A program made the position numbers and the translations under genes. A stretch of DNA of 64,000 nt from the NCBI GenBank assembly GCA_903813345.2, contig CAIIXF020000003.1, forward strand, positions 9,057,912 through 9,121,911, in the 5' to 3' direction. The notes below the pieces were generated by a model. The model had not been told where the DNA came from. It searched no databases and saw only the letters and a program-made list of their open reading frames with translations. This DNA comes from Owenia fusiformis (taxonomy: Eukaryota > Annelida > Polychaeta > Sabellida > Oweniidae). Positions 1-15,200 of the stretch are shown piece by piece (within the stretch, counting starts at the first letter, position 1; each line of letters begins with the position of its first letter).

Positions 1-168
1 AATATATCTGTGATATGTTAGTTGTATATTCTTTCAAATCACGAGATATATATGAAATGTATAAGTCAGCTTGTGTTTTCCTTTCTATTTGTACCTTGTC
101 TGCTCGATATTTTCAAAATATTGTCAAAACTTACAACGCCTTGCTACAATGTATGCTAATACTTTCAG

Positions 169-261
169 CAAAAAGGAACTTGTCCAAAATTGGTTATTTT
201 GATAAGAAAGGGAACAGTCTGATTATGACACAGCCCCCTGCCATCATATGGAAGTCAAAAG
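169..261 (+). CDS. Exon a: end of ectodomain of GABA-B-like receptor
   Basis: Acceptor CTTTCAG precedes base 169 and donor GGTACAC follows base 261. The exon enters at codon position 2 and leaves in phase 1. Its translation contains LSKIGYFDKKGNSL and PPAIIWKS, which resembles the last beta segment and pre-TM1 linker of GABA-B receptors (KIGYYD... and ..W.GG). The next exon completes a GG pair at the junction, as in GABBR1. Confidence 0.75.
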
Positions 262-3200
262 GTACACGTGTACTGAAGGACTTATTGTGATTCAATATGT
301 ATTTTTTAGCATTCTCAATTATTGTTCAGGTTGTGCACCATAAGCACCAAGCCAACTTTCCAAACGTGAATCTTTGATAGGCAGAATTACCCGGGGAGAA
401 TTGTCAATGTGTCAACAATCATATAAACTGAGACTTAAAACATTGTCGAATCGTTGGAGATATAGAAGATATCCTATGGTTTTTGAGGAATACCACTTTT
501 ATCCACGAGTGGATATCGCCCATCTCCACGAGTTGGCACAGCATATGAATGGAGATCGTCGATATCCAAGAGTGGATAAAAATGATAGCCGAGAAAATCA
601 TAAGAGCACATAACATCGGAACTATATTGTCAAACATTTTCAATTTTTATCAATTTTTTTCACTTTTTCCAAAGTTTTTTTTTCAATTTATTTTATCAAT
701 TTTTTTCGTTACAACTTCTAAATTTTAAATTGTATCCGTCGGATACGATTGGATATCACGTTATATGGATTGGATACAATTTTAGTGGCGCATACCAAAA
801 GTATCTTGTGTTGTTATCCCCATATTTATTTAGTATCCATCGGATAAATATTCATTTTCGATATCATCTGATTCAGAAAAATTAGGATTTATTAATTTGA
901 TTTTACTTTATTACTTTAAAAGTAATTGCTGCATGTTTCAATGTATTGTGTATTTTTCTCGTTAAGACATGTTATTAATTTAAATATGTGCAATAATTCT
1001 TCAGGGATAGGTTTTTGAGAAAAGGGGGAATTTTCCCCATTTCTAAATATGATTTTCTAATTTTTAGGTGGAATATTACCACTCGACTCTGAAATAGAAC
1101 ACGTTGTCCGTAGACGTATTAGTAAGACTTCTATAATCGTACTCTCTGTATTTGCTGGCGTAGGAATACTACTAGGTTTTGTATACATCGTGTATGCGGC
1201 TCTACACAACAGACACGTGTAAGTATGATCATTATAGCCGTATTAGTAAGACTTCTATAATCGTACTCTCTGTATTTACTGGCGTAGGAATACTACTAGC
1301 GTTTGTATACATCGTGTATGCGGCTCTACACAACAGACACGTGTAAGTATAATCATTATATCCGTATTAGTAAGACTTCTAGAATCGTACTGTATTTACT
1401 GGCTTGAACGTGTAATTATTGTATTCATTCAACAGTCGTATCAATTGCTTTTATTTTGTTCGGATTTGTTAGAAGCGTGATCACAAAACTAAATATTAGC
1501 AATATGCATTTATAGTCTGTACATCACCTTCCGGATTAAATTATTGCAGAATGATAAAAGACGAATGGCCGATGACCTGTATAATAATTATTGGTTGTAT
1601 TCTACTTGACGCCTATGTATTGGTTCACATAGCTGACCTACAGACTGGTGTACAACCAGAGCCTTTACTTAAAGATATATGCATGGTACGTAAAATATGT
1701 AATAATTATTGGTTGTATTCTACTTGACGTCTATGTATTGGTTCACATAGCTGACCTACAGACTGGTGTACAATCAGAACCTTCACTTAAAGATATATGC
1801 ATGGTACGTAAAATATGTAATAATTATTGGTTGTATTCTACTTGACGTCTATGTATTGGTTCACATAGCTGACCTACAGACTGGTGTACAATCAGAACCT
1901 TTACTTAAAGATATATGCATGGTTCGTAAAATATGTAATAATTTAGCAAATAGTTGATAAAAGATGAATGGCCAATTATGACCTGTGTGATAATTATTGG
2001 TTGTATTCTACTTGACGTCTATGTATTGGTTCACATAGCTGACCTACAGACTGGTGTACAACCAGAACCTTTACTTGGAAATATAAGCCTGGTACGAAAT
2101 AATTTCTTAAATAGTATGGTCGTTCTATCATTGACCATTGAAATTATAATCTTTATAAAACAGCAATCAAACCGTGAATTTTATGCTTTAACGTCCAACA
2201 TATTTCATTGTATTTTTGTTTTATTATCACATTGTCCGGATTATTATTAGCAGCCATTAATTAGCTGCTAATAAAGATAATTCCATAATGACTATGGTTG
2301 CTGTGTGGCCATTTGAATAATACAAGAAGACACACAAAAGAATAAACAATAAAAACAAGAGTCGCCAATCATTGCGAAAAATTAATATACATTCCTGACC
2401 TTATTCTTATTTACAGATAACAATATAGTCTGGCTACACCTCAACTTATTCGGGAATTATTTTATTGTACAAATCAACAATACCATCAACATCGGTTAAA
2501 TCATGCTTAATATAAATCAAAAACGAATTAAACGCAATTTAAATAGTTACAGATACAATTGTAACTTCATCACTAATTTATAGAATCTTCATTTTTGCTA
2601 CAATTCACAAAAACATACGTCATGGTTGGCTATACATGTACTTTTGACTATGACATCAGCTTTTACGGACGCCTTAGTTCCCCTCGTTGACAAAATTGTC
2701 TGTTTGCACCCACAATTATGATATGTACTTCAATGCCTAGAAGTTTTCCAAAAGTTGATATTAAGACAGGCATAACAAATTAATATAATGAAAACACAGA
2801 ATGAAATCCTGTGCTAAGGGCTGATGTGAAAAAGTCAGTCCACCCCAGTGGGGATTGAACCCACGACTCCTCGCTCTCCGGGCAAGTGCTCTACCACTAG
2901 TACTGAGCTACCACTAGCCATATCAGGTAATTTAATTATGTAATAAAATATTGAAGTATGTATGAAAAATATGTAGATGTTCTTATTGAAGGCTTCTTCC
3001 GGACTTCTTATCTTCGGATTCACGTTTTTCTATGGAGGAATGACTGTAAAATTATGGGGTGTATACAGGTTATTTAGCCAGCAACGAAAGGTAACCAAAG
3101 TGCTGAAAAATTAATCGATAGAATTATAATCAAAGACTATTTTCTACTTTTTATATGCAATTTTAATAATTCAGTCATTTTATATATAAATGGTAAGAAA

Positions 3201-6200
3201 CAGGTAAGGAGATTTGCAATCTTCATTTTTAAAATGAATGAAAATAATAATGATATAACAAATATAAATATTTTATATACGCAATGATTAATGTGCAAGT
3301 AAAAGTACAATTGATGCAGAGACCTTGATCTATTTCAGGAGTCCGTTAAAGAAGGATGGTTGATTTTCATGTTCTTTTTGCTCGTTGTTGTTGATGTAGT
3401 TATAATTGCTGTTTGGTTTGCCATTGATCCATTGCATCCAACCACAAGAGAATTGAATTCAAACGTAAGAATATCGTTTATATCTGCATTGGTTGCTACC
3501 TTCACAACCGGCTTACGGACAACTCATCCCCTAGACAACTCATCCCTGGACAACTCATCCCCTAGACAACTCATCCCCTAGACATTTCATCCCCTGGACA
3601 ACTCATCCCCTGAACACATCATCCCCTAGACAAGTCATACCCTGTACAACTCATCCCCAAGACAACTTATCCCCTAGACAACTCATCCTTTATCACATGA
3701 AGCCAAATTGTTAAGTATTTTTGGAAAATAAATATTTATTAAATACACCTTGAATCATTCTAAATATTATTTTTCACTCTATTGACACAAATAAAATGGT
3801 CAAAGGGTGCCACTAAAACTTTCATATTTTGTCTTAATATTACATGACTTAATATTTCATGACAAAAAATAAAGTTTTCTCTCTGCATAATTCTGAAACA
3901 TGAACTTCAGTAACTTCATCTGTGACTGCTATGAAAAAAATTATCTTTGGATTAAAGAATATTTGAACTCTGAACACACATATAATGACATCAAAGGAGC
4001 TTCTTCAATCAATGTTAACATTTATTGAAATTGTATATTTAACGTAAAATGAAAGGTAAATATTTACACAACAAATCACAGATTAATTGGTTGATGATAT
4101 CCTCGACAATACCATAGTAGTACCATGGTATATCATAGTTTTTTAAACAATCTTCCAGATTTCCCCTCAAGAAAGTCTTTGTTCACTTGTCAGTCAGAAG
4201 ACAACAGAATCGTCGCTTTAATATCTTACTATTGTTATGTAAATGGAAAGAGTTAGAAGTGCAGATCTTAACTATTTTTGAAGTTCTGTTTACGTAGCAA
4301 AAGTGAGGTATTAAATCGAGGATCGTGTTAATCATTTGAATAATATATGAATTAATAATATTACATTAAATTACTCAAACATGCCAAAGGATGAGTTGTC
4401 TAGGGGATGAGTTGTCTAGGGGATAAGTTGTCCAGGGGATGAGTTGTCTAGGGGATGAGATGTCCAGGGGATGAGTTGTCCAGGGGATGAGTTGTCTAGG
4501 GGATGAGTTGCCCAGGGATGAGTTGTCTAGGGGATGAGTTGTCCGGTTACCGTTGGTACCTCAGAACATATTGCGAATATTTCTGGAATCGTTATTTATT
4601 TTCAATCAAATCTAAACAAAATGTTCTAAATATCAATGTCATTTACATGTCATGTCATGTTTAAACTTAACATAAGTGTTGCTTAGCAAAATATATATAC
4701 GGGCCACTCTGCAACAAAATATAAATGTATTAGTAATATTATATGTGTATAGTTAAGGTATATGAAGCACGAAATTGAATATTTGAAGATAATTGCATTT
4801 CTCTATAGTTTGACGATTATACTTCGATTAGGACAATAACTATTATAACTAGACTTGGGAAATTGAACGAAGTTCAATTTCAGACTCCAGATCCAGACTT
4901 TTTTAAGCCCAGTCATCTAAAATAAGCCGAGTCATCCAGAATAAGCTGAGTCATCCAGAATAAGATGGATGGATAAAACAGGAAGGTAGGATAGGATAGA
5001 ATGGGAAGGAACGATAGGATAGAATAAGAAAGAAGGATATGATAGAACAGAATAGGAAGAAAGGATATGATAGGAGAGGATAGGAAGGAAAGGATACGAA
5101 GGAAGGATAGGATAGGATAGGTTCAGATAGGAAGGATGGATGAATTTTTCAATATTTTCTTCTCTACTCTTGACTTTCTACCAGGATACCATCAGATCGA
5201 TTTTCCGAAATTTCAAAACGCCATAACTTCCGAACCGGAAGTCGGAACGAAATTTGATCTAAAGATTTGGATTCCTGACAAAATTCTACCCCTAATTCAT
5301 AACTCATACGTTAAATTTGGCGAATTTTTATTTTGACCTACTTTTCGTACACGCCATAACTTCGGAACTGGAAGTCGGATCGAAATTTGGTTTGCAGATT
5401 CGGATTCCTGAGAAAATTCTACACTTAATTCATAACTCAAACGTCAAAATTGGAGAACTTTTAATTTTGACCTACTTTTCGGACACCATATCTCAAAAGT
5501 GGATCAAAATACTTTCTGACGGCAAAAGGCTAACACTATTAGCACACTCTTGGCTACATGTATACACAATTTCGAAGAATATTATTGAAGTGTAGTGTCA
5601 GAATCGCAAAAATAAGGAAAACCTTTGAATTTGACCTAGATTTTGACCTAGGCATGTTGGTGTCCAAATTTTGAAGCTAGATGGCTTTTTAGGTCACCTT
5701 CTTTTAAAAGCTTTCATTAAATTAAGCTAAACTCAGTCTATATTTCGTATTCTTCACTTCAAAAAAATCTTTTTTCCCATTGACTTAACATGGGCACCAA
5801 ATTTAGCGATTTTTGAGCTTTTAAAACGACATAACTTCCAAACCGGAAGTCGGATCAAAATTTGGTTTGCAGATTCAGATTCCTGACAAAATTCTACCTC
5901 TAATTCATAACTCATACCCTGAATTTGGAGAACTTTTGTTTTGACCTACTTTCTGGACGCCATATTTCAAAATCGGTAAGAGTAATTTAAAAAAACAGGG
6001 ACACTTATGAAAGGGCTTTTTCTAAGCTACATGATGAAAAAAAGATGAAGACGTTTCGATAAATAATGACGAAGATAATTGATAGAATGTTGAAAATGTA
6101 AGATTTGACCTAGTTCTTGACCTTTGACCTAGATAAAAAATTGACCCAATTTCCGAGAAACTAGATACTGGACCTAAATTGACCATATACAGGACTTGAC

Positions 6201-9200
6201 TCAATGTCTTCTAGTTAAGGAGAAAACGTTGGTAGAAGAATAATAACTAGATTTGTAAATTGAACAAAGTTCAATTTAAGACTCCAGATTGATTTACTTG
6301 AGTAAAGAGCTGAGTAAGTAACTGAGTAGGAAGCTGAGTAAGTAGATGATTAAGTAATTGAGTAAGTAGCTGAGTAGGTAGCTGAGTAAGCAGCTGAGCA
6401 GGTAGCTGAGTAAGTAGCTGAGTAGGTAGCGGAGTAAGTAGCTGAGTAGGTAGCTGAGTAGGTAGCTGAGTAGGTAGCTAAGTAGGTAGCCGAGTAGGTA
6501 AGTAGGTAGGTAAGTAGGAATTTTTGACCGGAAGTCAGATTGAAATTTGGTTTGCAGATTTGGATTCCTGAGAAAATTCTACCCTTAATTCATAACTCAT
6601 TTTATTTTGACCTACTTTACGGACACCATATCTCAAAAGTGGGTCAAAATACTCTCAGACGGCAAAAGGCTAACACTATAAGCACACTGTTTGCTACCTG
6701 TTACAAAATTTTGAAGCAAATCCTAAAAGTGTAGTGCCAGAATCGCAAAAATAAGGAAAAACTATGAATTTGACCTAGATTTTGACCTAGGCATTTTGGT
6801 GTCCAAATATTGAAACTAGGTAGCTATTGAGGTCCCCTTCTTTTATAGGAATTCATTATTTTAAGCTGTACTCAATCTATATCTCGTATTTTACACTTCA
6901 AAAAAATATTTTTTCCTTGACTTTCTATCAGGATACCATCAGATCGATTTTTCTCGAAATTTCAAAACGCCATAACTTTCAAACCGGAAGTCGGATCGAA
7001 ATTTGATTTAAAGATTCAAGTTCCTGACAAAATTCTACCCCTTATTCATAACTCATATGTTAACTTTGGCGAATTTTTATTTTGACCTACTTTTTGGACA
7101 CGCCATAACTTCGAAACCGGAAGTCGGATCGAAATTTGGTTTGCAGATTCGGATTCCTGAGAAAATTCTACTTTTAATTCATAACTCATATGTAAAATTT
7201 GGAGAATTTTTTATTTTGACCTACTTTTCGGACACCATATCTCAAAAGTGGGTCAAAATACTCTTTGACGGCAAAAGGCTTACACTATTAGCCTACTCTT
7301 TGCTACCTGTATACAAAATTTTGAAGCAAATCCTAAAAGTGTAGTGCCAAAATCGCAAAAATAAGGAAAAACTATGAATTTGACCTAGATTTTGACCTAG
7401 GCATTTTGGTGTCCAAATATTGAAACTAGGTAGATTTTTAGGTCCCCTTCTTTTATAGGAATTCATTATCTTAAGCTGTACTCAATCTATATCTCGTATT
7501 TTACACTTCAAAAAAATCTTTTTTCCTTGACTTTCTATCAGGATATCAACAGATCGATTTTTCTCAAAATTTTCAAAACGCCATAACTTTCGAACCGGAT
7601 GTCGGATCGGAATTTGGTTTGCAGATTTAGATTCCTGAGAAAATTCTACACTTATTTCATAGCTCATATGTTAAATTTGGTTAACTTTTTAGTTTGACCT
7701 ACATTTCGGACACCATATCTCAAAAGTGGGTCAAAATACTTCCTGACGGCAAAAGGCTATCACTATAAGCACACTCTTTGCTACCTGTATACAAAATTTT
7801 GAAGCAAATTATTTAAGTGTAGTGTCAGAATCGTAAAAATAAGAAAATGCTATAAATTTGACCTAGATTTTGACCTAGGCATTTTGCTGTCCAAATTTTA
7901 AAGCTAGATAGCCTTCGAGGTCCCCTTCTTTTATAGGCTTTCATAATGTTAAGCTGTACTCAGTCTATATCTCGTATTTTACACTTCGAAGAAGTCTTTT
8001 TCCCCATTGACTTAACATGGGGCACCAAATTTAGCGATTTTGATATTTCAAAATGCGATAACTTCTAAACCGGTAGTCGGATCGAAATTTTGTTTGCAGA
8101 TTCGGATTCCTGAGATAATTCTACACTTATTTGATAATTCACACGTTGAATTTGGAGAACTTTTTATGTTCTGACCTACTTTTCGGACGTCATTTCTCAA
8201 AATCGGTAAGAGTAATCAAAAAACGATTTGCCTTACGGAATTAGCTTTTTTTCTAAGGAACATGATGAAAAAAACCCGGAGCAAAAATACCGAAGGACGA
8301 CTGAGAAAACTTGTAAAATAGTGAAAACCCACGATTTGACCTAGTTCTTGACCTTTGACCTAGATAAACATTTGACCTAATTTCCCAGAAACTAGGTTTC
8401 ATTACCTAGTTGACTATGTTAGCAGATTTAAGTAAGTTCTTCTAGTTGCTGAGAAAAAGTGTTCGGAAAGAAAGAAAGAAAGAAAGAAAGAAAGAATAAC
8501 TAGATTGGTAAATTGAACAAAGTTCAATTTAAGACTCCAGATTGATTTACTTGAGTAAAGAGCTGAGTAAGTAACTGAGTAGGAAGCTGAGTAAGTAGAT
8601 GATTAAGTAATTGAGTAAGTAGCTGAGTAGGTAGCTGAGTAAGTAGCTGAGTAGGTAGCTGAGTAGGTAGCTGAGTAAGCAGCTGAGCAGGTAGCTGAGT
8701 AAGTAGCTGAGTAGGTAGCTGAGTAAGTAGCTGAGTAGGTAGCTAAGTAGGTAGCCGAGTAGGTAAGTAGGTAGGTAAGTAGGAATTTTTGACTGGAAGT
8801 CGGATTGAAATTTGGTTTGCAGATTTGGATTCCTGAGAAAATTCTACCCTTAATTCATAACTCATAAGTTAAATTATGAGAACTTTTTATTTTGACCTAC
8901 TTTACGAACACCATATCTCAAAAGTGGGTCAAAATACTGTTTGACGGCAAAAGGCTCTCACTATTAGCACACTCTTTGCTACCTGTATACAAAATGTTGA
9001 AGCAAATCCTAGAAGTGTAGTGCCAGAATCGAAAAAATAAGGAAAAACTATGAATTTGACCTAGATTTTGACCTAGGCATTTTGGTGTCCAAATATTGAA
9101 ACTAGGTAGCTTTTGAGGTCCCCTTCTTTTATCAGAATTCATTATCTTAAGCTGTACTCAATCTATATCTCGTATTTTACACTTCAAAAAAATCTTTTTT

Positions 9201-12200
9201 CCTTGACTTTCAATCAGGATAACATCAGATCGATTTTTCTCGAAATTTCAAAACGCCATAACTTTCAAACGGGAAGCCGGATCGAAATTTGGTTTGCAGA
9301 TTCAGATTCCTGACAAAATTCTACCCCTAATTCATAACTCATACGTTAAATTTGGCGAATTTTTATTTTGACCTACTTTTTGGACACGCCATAACTTCGA
9401 AACCGGAAGTCGGATCGAAATTTGGTTTGCAGATTCGGATTTCTCGGAAAATTCTATTCTTAATTCATAACTCAAACATCAAATTTGGAGAACTTTTTAT
9501 TTTGACCTACATTTCGGACACCATATCTCAAAAGTGGGTCAAAATACTTTCTGACGGCAAAAGGCTAACGCTACTAGCACACTCTTGGCTACATGTATAC
9601 ACAATTTCGAAGAATATAATTAAAGTGTAGTGTCAGAATCGAAAAATAAGGAAAACCTATGAATTTGACCTAGATTTTGACCTAGGCATTTTGGTGTCCA
9701 AATTTTGAAGCTAGATGGCTTTTGAGGTCCCCTTCTTTTAAAGGCTTTGATTATGTGAAGCTGAACTTAGTCTATATTCCGTATTTTTCACTTCAAAAAA
9801 ATCTTTTTTCCCATTGACTTAACATGGGCACCAAATTTAGCGATTTTTGAGTTTTCAAAATGCCATAACTTCCGAACCGGAAGTCAGATCGAAATTTGGT
9901 TTGCAGATTCAGATTCCTGAGAAAATTTTACACTTATTTCATAGCTCATATGTTAAATTTGGTTAACTTTTTAGTTTGACCTACTTTCCGGACGCCATAT
10001 CTCAAAATCAGTAAGAGTAATCAAAAAACGGATGGCACACTCTCGATTTGTTTTTTTCTAAGCTACATGTTGAAAAAAAGATGAAGGAGTTACCACAAGT
10101 AACAACGAAGATAATTGACAGAATGTTGATTGACCTAAATTTGACCTAGTTCTTGACCTTTGACCTAGATAAAAATTTGACCTAATTTCCCAGAAACTAG
10201 GTTGATGGGCTATGTTAGCCATGTAAGTAGGTTAAAGTAAGTTCTTCTAGTTGCTGAGAAAAAGTGTTCGGAAAGAAAGAAAGAAAGAAAGAATGAATAA
10301 CTAGATTGGTAAATTGAACAAAGTTCAATTTAAGACTCCAGATTGATTTTCTTGAGTAAAGAGCTGAGTAAGTAACTGAGTAGAAAGCTGAGTACGTAGA
10401 TGATTAAGTAATTGAGTAAGTAGCTGAGTAGGTAGCTGAGAATTAGGTAGCTAAGTAGGTAGCCGAGGAGGTATGTAGGTAGGTAAGTAGGAATTTTTGA
10501 AGTTATATTTGAAGGATCTGCATTGTGGATATTGGCAAATTTTAAAATGGCGTAGAATCTAAACCGGGAGTCGGATTGAAAGTTGCTTTGCAGATTTAGA
10601 TTCCTGAGAAAATTCTACTCTTAATTCATAACTCATAAGTTAAATTTGGAGAACTTTTTATATTGACCTACATTTCGGACACCATATCTTAAAAGTGGGT
10701 CAAAATACTTTCTGACGGCAAAAGACTTACACTATTAGCACACTCTTTGCTACATGTATACAAAATTTTGAAGCAAATTATTAAAGTGTAATGTCAGAAT
10801 CGCAAAAATAAGGAAAAACTATGAATTTGACCTAGATTTTGACCTTGGCATTTTGTTGTCCACATTTTAAAGCTAGGTCGCCTTTGAGGTCCCCTTCTTT
10901 TATAGGCTTTCATTATGTTGAGCTGTACTCAGTCTATTTCTGGTATTTTACACTTCAAAAAAAACTTTTTCCCTATTGACATTATATGGGGCGCCAAATT
11001 TAGCAATTTTTGAGCTTTCAAAATGCCATAACTTCCGACCGGGAAGTCGGATCGAAATTTTGTTTGCAGATTCGGATTCCTGAGAAAAATCTACCCTTAT
11101 GTCATAGCTCATATGTTAAATTTGGAGAATTTTTCATTTTGACCTACATTTCGGACATCATATCTCAAAAGTGGGTCAAAATACTTTCTGACGGCAAAAG
11201 GCTATCACTATAAGCACACTCTTTGCTACCTGTATACAAAATTTTGAAGCAAATTATTTAAGTGTAGTGTCAGAATCGTAAAAATAAGAAAATACTATAA
11301 ATTTGACCTAGATTTTGACCTAGGCATTTTGCTGTCCAAATTTTAAAGCTAGATAGCCTTCGAGGTCCCCTTCTTTTATAGGCTTTCATTATGTTAAGCT
11401 GTACTCAGTCTATATCTCGTATTTTACACTTCGAAGAAGTCTTTTTCCCCATTGACTTAACATGGGGCACCAAATTTAGCGATTTTGAGATTTCAAAATG
11501 CTATAACTTCTAAACCGGAAGTCAGATCGAAATTTTGTTTGCAGATTCGGATTTCTGAGATAATTCTACACTTATTTGATAATTCACACGTTGAATTTGG
11601 AGAACTTTTTATGTTCTGACCTACTTTTCGGACGTCATTTCTCAAAATCGGTAAGAGTAATCAAAAAACGATTTGCCTTACGGAATTAGCTTTTTTTCTA
11701 AGGAACATGATGAAAAAAACCCGGAGCGAAAATACCGAAGGACGACTGAGAAAACTTGTAAAATAGTGAAAACCCACGATTTGACCTAGTTCTTGACCTT
11801 TGACCTAGATAAACATTTGACCTAATTTCCCAGAAACTAGGTTTCATTACCTAGTTGAGTATGTTAGCAGATTTAAGTAAGTTCTTCTAGTTGCTGAGAA
11901 AAAGTGTTCGGAAAGAAAGAAAGAAAGAAAGAAGGAAAGAAAGAAAGAATAATAGGAAAACTGGCAAAAGCAATAGACTCCAGATTTTCATCTGGAGTCT
12001 AATAATAATAACTAGACATGTAAATTGAACAAGTTCAATTTAAGACTCCAGATTTAAAACTTTTTTTAAGCTAAGTCATCCAAAATACTGTTAGCTGAGC
12101 CATTCAGAATAAGCTGAGTCATCTAGAATACAGACATTTAGACAACTCTTAAGTAGCTTATCTTTGTCTACATTGGCTTAACATGGGGATATCATAATGT

Positions 12201-15200
12201 CGACTTTTCGAGACTTCAAACAGCTATAACTATCTAACCAGAATTTGGGTCGAAATTTGGTTTGCAGATTCGAATTTCTGAGAAAATTCTACGTTTGTGT
12301 CATAACTCATACATTAAATTTTGAAAACTTTTTATGTTGACCTACTTTCCAGACGCCATTCCTCAAAATCGGTAAGAGTAATCAAAAAAGACAGTTACAA
12401 TAATGAAAGGACTGTCTTTAAGCTACATGATGAAAAAAAGATAAAGGAATAACGACGAATAGTGACAAAGATAATTGACATAACATGGGATATCAAAATA
12501 CCAATTTTTTAATTTTTCAAAACGCCATTACTTCCAAACCGGGTGTCGGATTGAAATTTGATTTGCAGATTCGGATTCCTTAGAAAATTCTACCCGTAAT
12601 TCATAACTCATACGTTAAATTTGGAGAAACTTTCATGTTGACCTACTTTTCGGACACTATATCTCAAAAGTGGGTCAAAATACTTTCTGACGGCAAAAGG
12701 CTAACACTATTAGCACACTCTTTGCTACCTGTATACAAAATTTTGAAGCAAATAATTAAAGTGTAGTGTCAGAATCGCAAAAATAAGTTAAAACTATAAA
12801 TTTGACCTAGATTTTGACCTAGGCATTTTGGTGACCAAATTGTGAAGCTAGCTAACTTTTGAGGTCCCTTTCTTTTATAGGCTTTCATTATGTGAAGCTG
12901 TACTCAGTCTTTATCTCGTATTTTACACTTCAAAAAAATCTTTTTTCCCATTGCCATAACATGGGACACCAAATTTAGCGATTTTTGAGCTTTCAAAACG
13001 CCATAACTTTCGAACCGGAAGTCGGATCGAAATTTGGTTTGCAGATTCGGATTCCTGACAAAATTCCACCCCTAATTCATAACTCATACGTTAAATTTGG
13101 AAATTTTTTATTTTGACCTACTTTTTGGACACGCCATAACTTCCGAACCGGAAGTCGGATCGAAATTTGGTTTGCAGATTCGGATTCCTGAGAAAATTCT
13201 ACCCTTAATTCATAACTCATACGTTGGATCTGGAGAACTTTTTATTTTGACCTACTTTTCGGACACCATATCTCAAAAGTGGGTCAAAATACTTTCTGAC
13301 GGCAAAAGGCTAACACTATTAGCACACTCTTTGCTACATGTATACAAAATTTGGAAGTAAATTATTAAAGTGTAGTGTCAGAATCGTAAAAATAAGAAAA
13401 CACTATGAATTTGACCTAGATTTTGACCTAGGCATTTTGGTGTCCAAATTTTGAAACTATGTAGCTTTTGAGGTCCCCTTCTTTTATAAGCATTCATTAT
13501 GTTAAGCTGTACTTAGTCTATATCCTGTATTTTTTCTAGTCTTTTTTCCCATTGACTTAACATAGGCACCAAATTTAGCGATTTTTGAGCTTTCAAAACG
13601 CCATAACTTCCGAACCGGAAGTCTGATCTAAATTTTGTTTGCAGATTTGGATTCCTGAGAAAATTCTACATCTTTTTCATAGCTCACACATTCGATTTGG
13701 AGCATGTTTAGGCGTGACCTACATTTCGGACGCCATATCTCAAAATCGGTAAGAATAATCAAAATTCTGATGTCACATCTTTGATTCGCCTTTTTCTAAG
13801 CTACACGATGAAAAAAAGATGAAGGAGTTACGAAGAATATTGACGAAGATATGATGAAGAATGTTGAAAATGTAAGATTTGACCTAGTTCTTGACCTTTG
13901 ACCTAGATAAAAATTTGACCTAATTTCCCAGAAAGCCGGTTTCAGTCTTTAGTTAACCATGTAAGTTGGATTAAGTAAGCTGTTATAGTTGACGAGAAAT
14001 TTGGTGAGGAGGAAGAAAAAAGAAAGAAAAACTAGATTTGTGAAATTGAACAAGTTCAATTTAAGACTCCAGATTTATTTTACCTAGATAGATCAGTAAA
14101 GAGCTGAGTAAGTAACTGAGTAATTAGCTGAGTAAGTACCTTAGTAGTAGTTGAGTAAGTAGCTGAGTAAGTAACTGAGTAAAAAGCTGAGTAGGTAGCT
14201 GAGTAAGTAGCTGAGTAAGTACCTGAGTTAGTAGCTGAGTAAGTTGCTAAGTAATTAATAACTAATTAAGTAATTGAGTAAGTAGTCAAATAAGTAGCTG
14301 AGTAGGTAGAGAGGTAAAGTAGGGTATGCAGGAATTTTTGAAAGTATATTTGATCAATCTGCATCGTGAATACTGGCAAGTGCGAATTTCAAACTTCAAA
14401 ATGGCGTAGAATCTAAACCGGGGGTCGGATTGCAATTTTTGCTACAAGTATACAAAATTTCGGAGAATATCATTGAAGTGTAGTGTCAGAATCGCAAAAT
14501 AAGAAAAAACTATGAATTTGACCTAGATTTTTTAAACTAGGTATTTTGGTGTCCAAACTTTGAAGGAAAGTAGCTTTTGAGGTCCCCTTCTTCTATGGGC
14601 TTTCATTATGTTTAGCTGTACTCATTCTATATCTCGTATTTTTACACTTCAAAAAATTATTCGGTCCCATTGATTTAACATGGGGCACCAAATTTAGCGA
14701 TTTTTGAGATCTCAAAACGCCATAACTTCAGAACAAGTAGTCGGATCGAAATTTGGTTTGCAGATCTAGATTTCTGAGAAAATTCTACCCTTAATTCATA
14801 ACTCATACGATAATTTTGGAAAACTTTTTACTTTGGCCTACATATCTCAAAAGTGGGTCAAAATACTTTCTGACGGCAAAACGCTAACACTATTAGCATA
14901 CTCTTTGCTACCTGTATACAAAATTTTAAAGCAAATCATTTAAATATAGTGTCAGAATCGCAAAAATAAGGGAAAACTATAAATTTGACCTAGATTTTGA
15001 CCTAGGCACTTTGGTGTCCAAATTTTGGAGCTAAGTAGCCTTAGAGGTCCCCTTCTTTAATAGGCTTTCATTAAATTAAGCTGTACTCAGTCTATATCTT
15101 GTATTTTACACTTCAAAAAAATCTTTTTTCCCATTGCCATAACATAGGCACCAAATTTAGCGATTTTTGTGCTATCAAAACGACATAAATTCCAAACCAA

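Noticed and set aside
1648-2250. Open frames of 63-98 codons across the TM2-exon array as separate small proteins
   Set aside because: They run over donor sites and repeated exon pieces; splicing of a receptor exon explains the sequence better.
2835-3023. Functional tRNA gene, or a minus-strand protein
   Set aside because: The D-arm is duplicated and the anticodon arm does not fold cleanly; it fits a SINE head. The protein frame is just the translation of this SINE.
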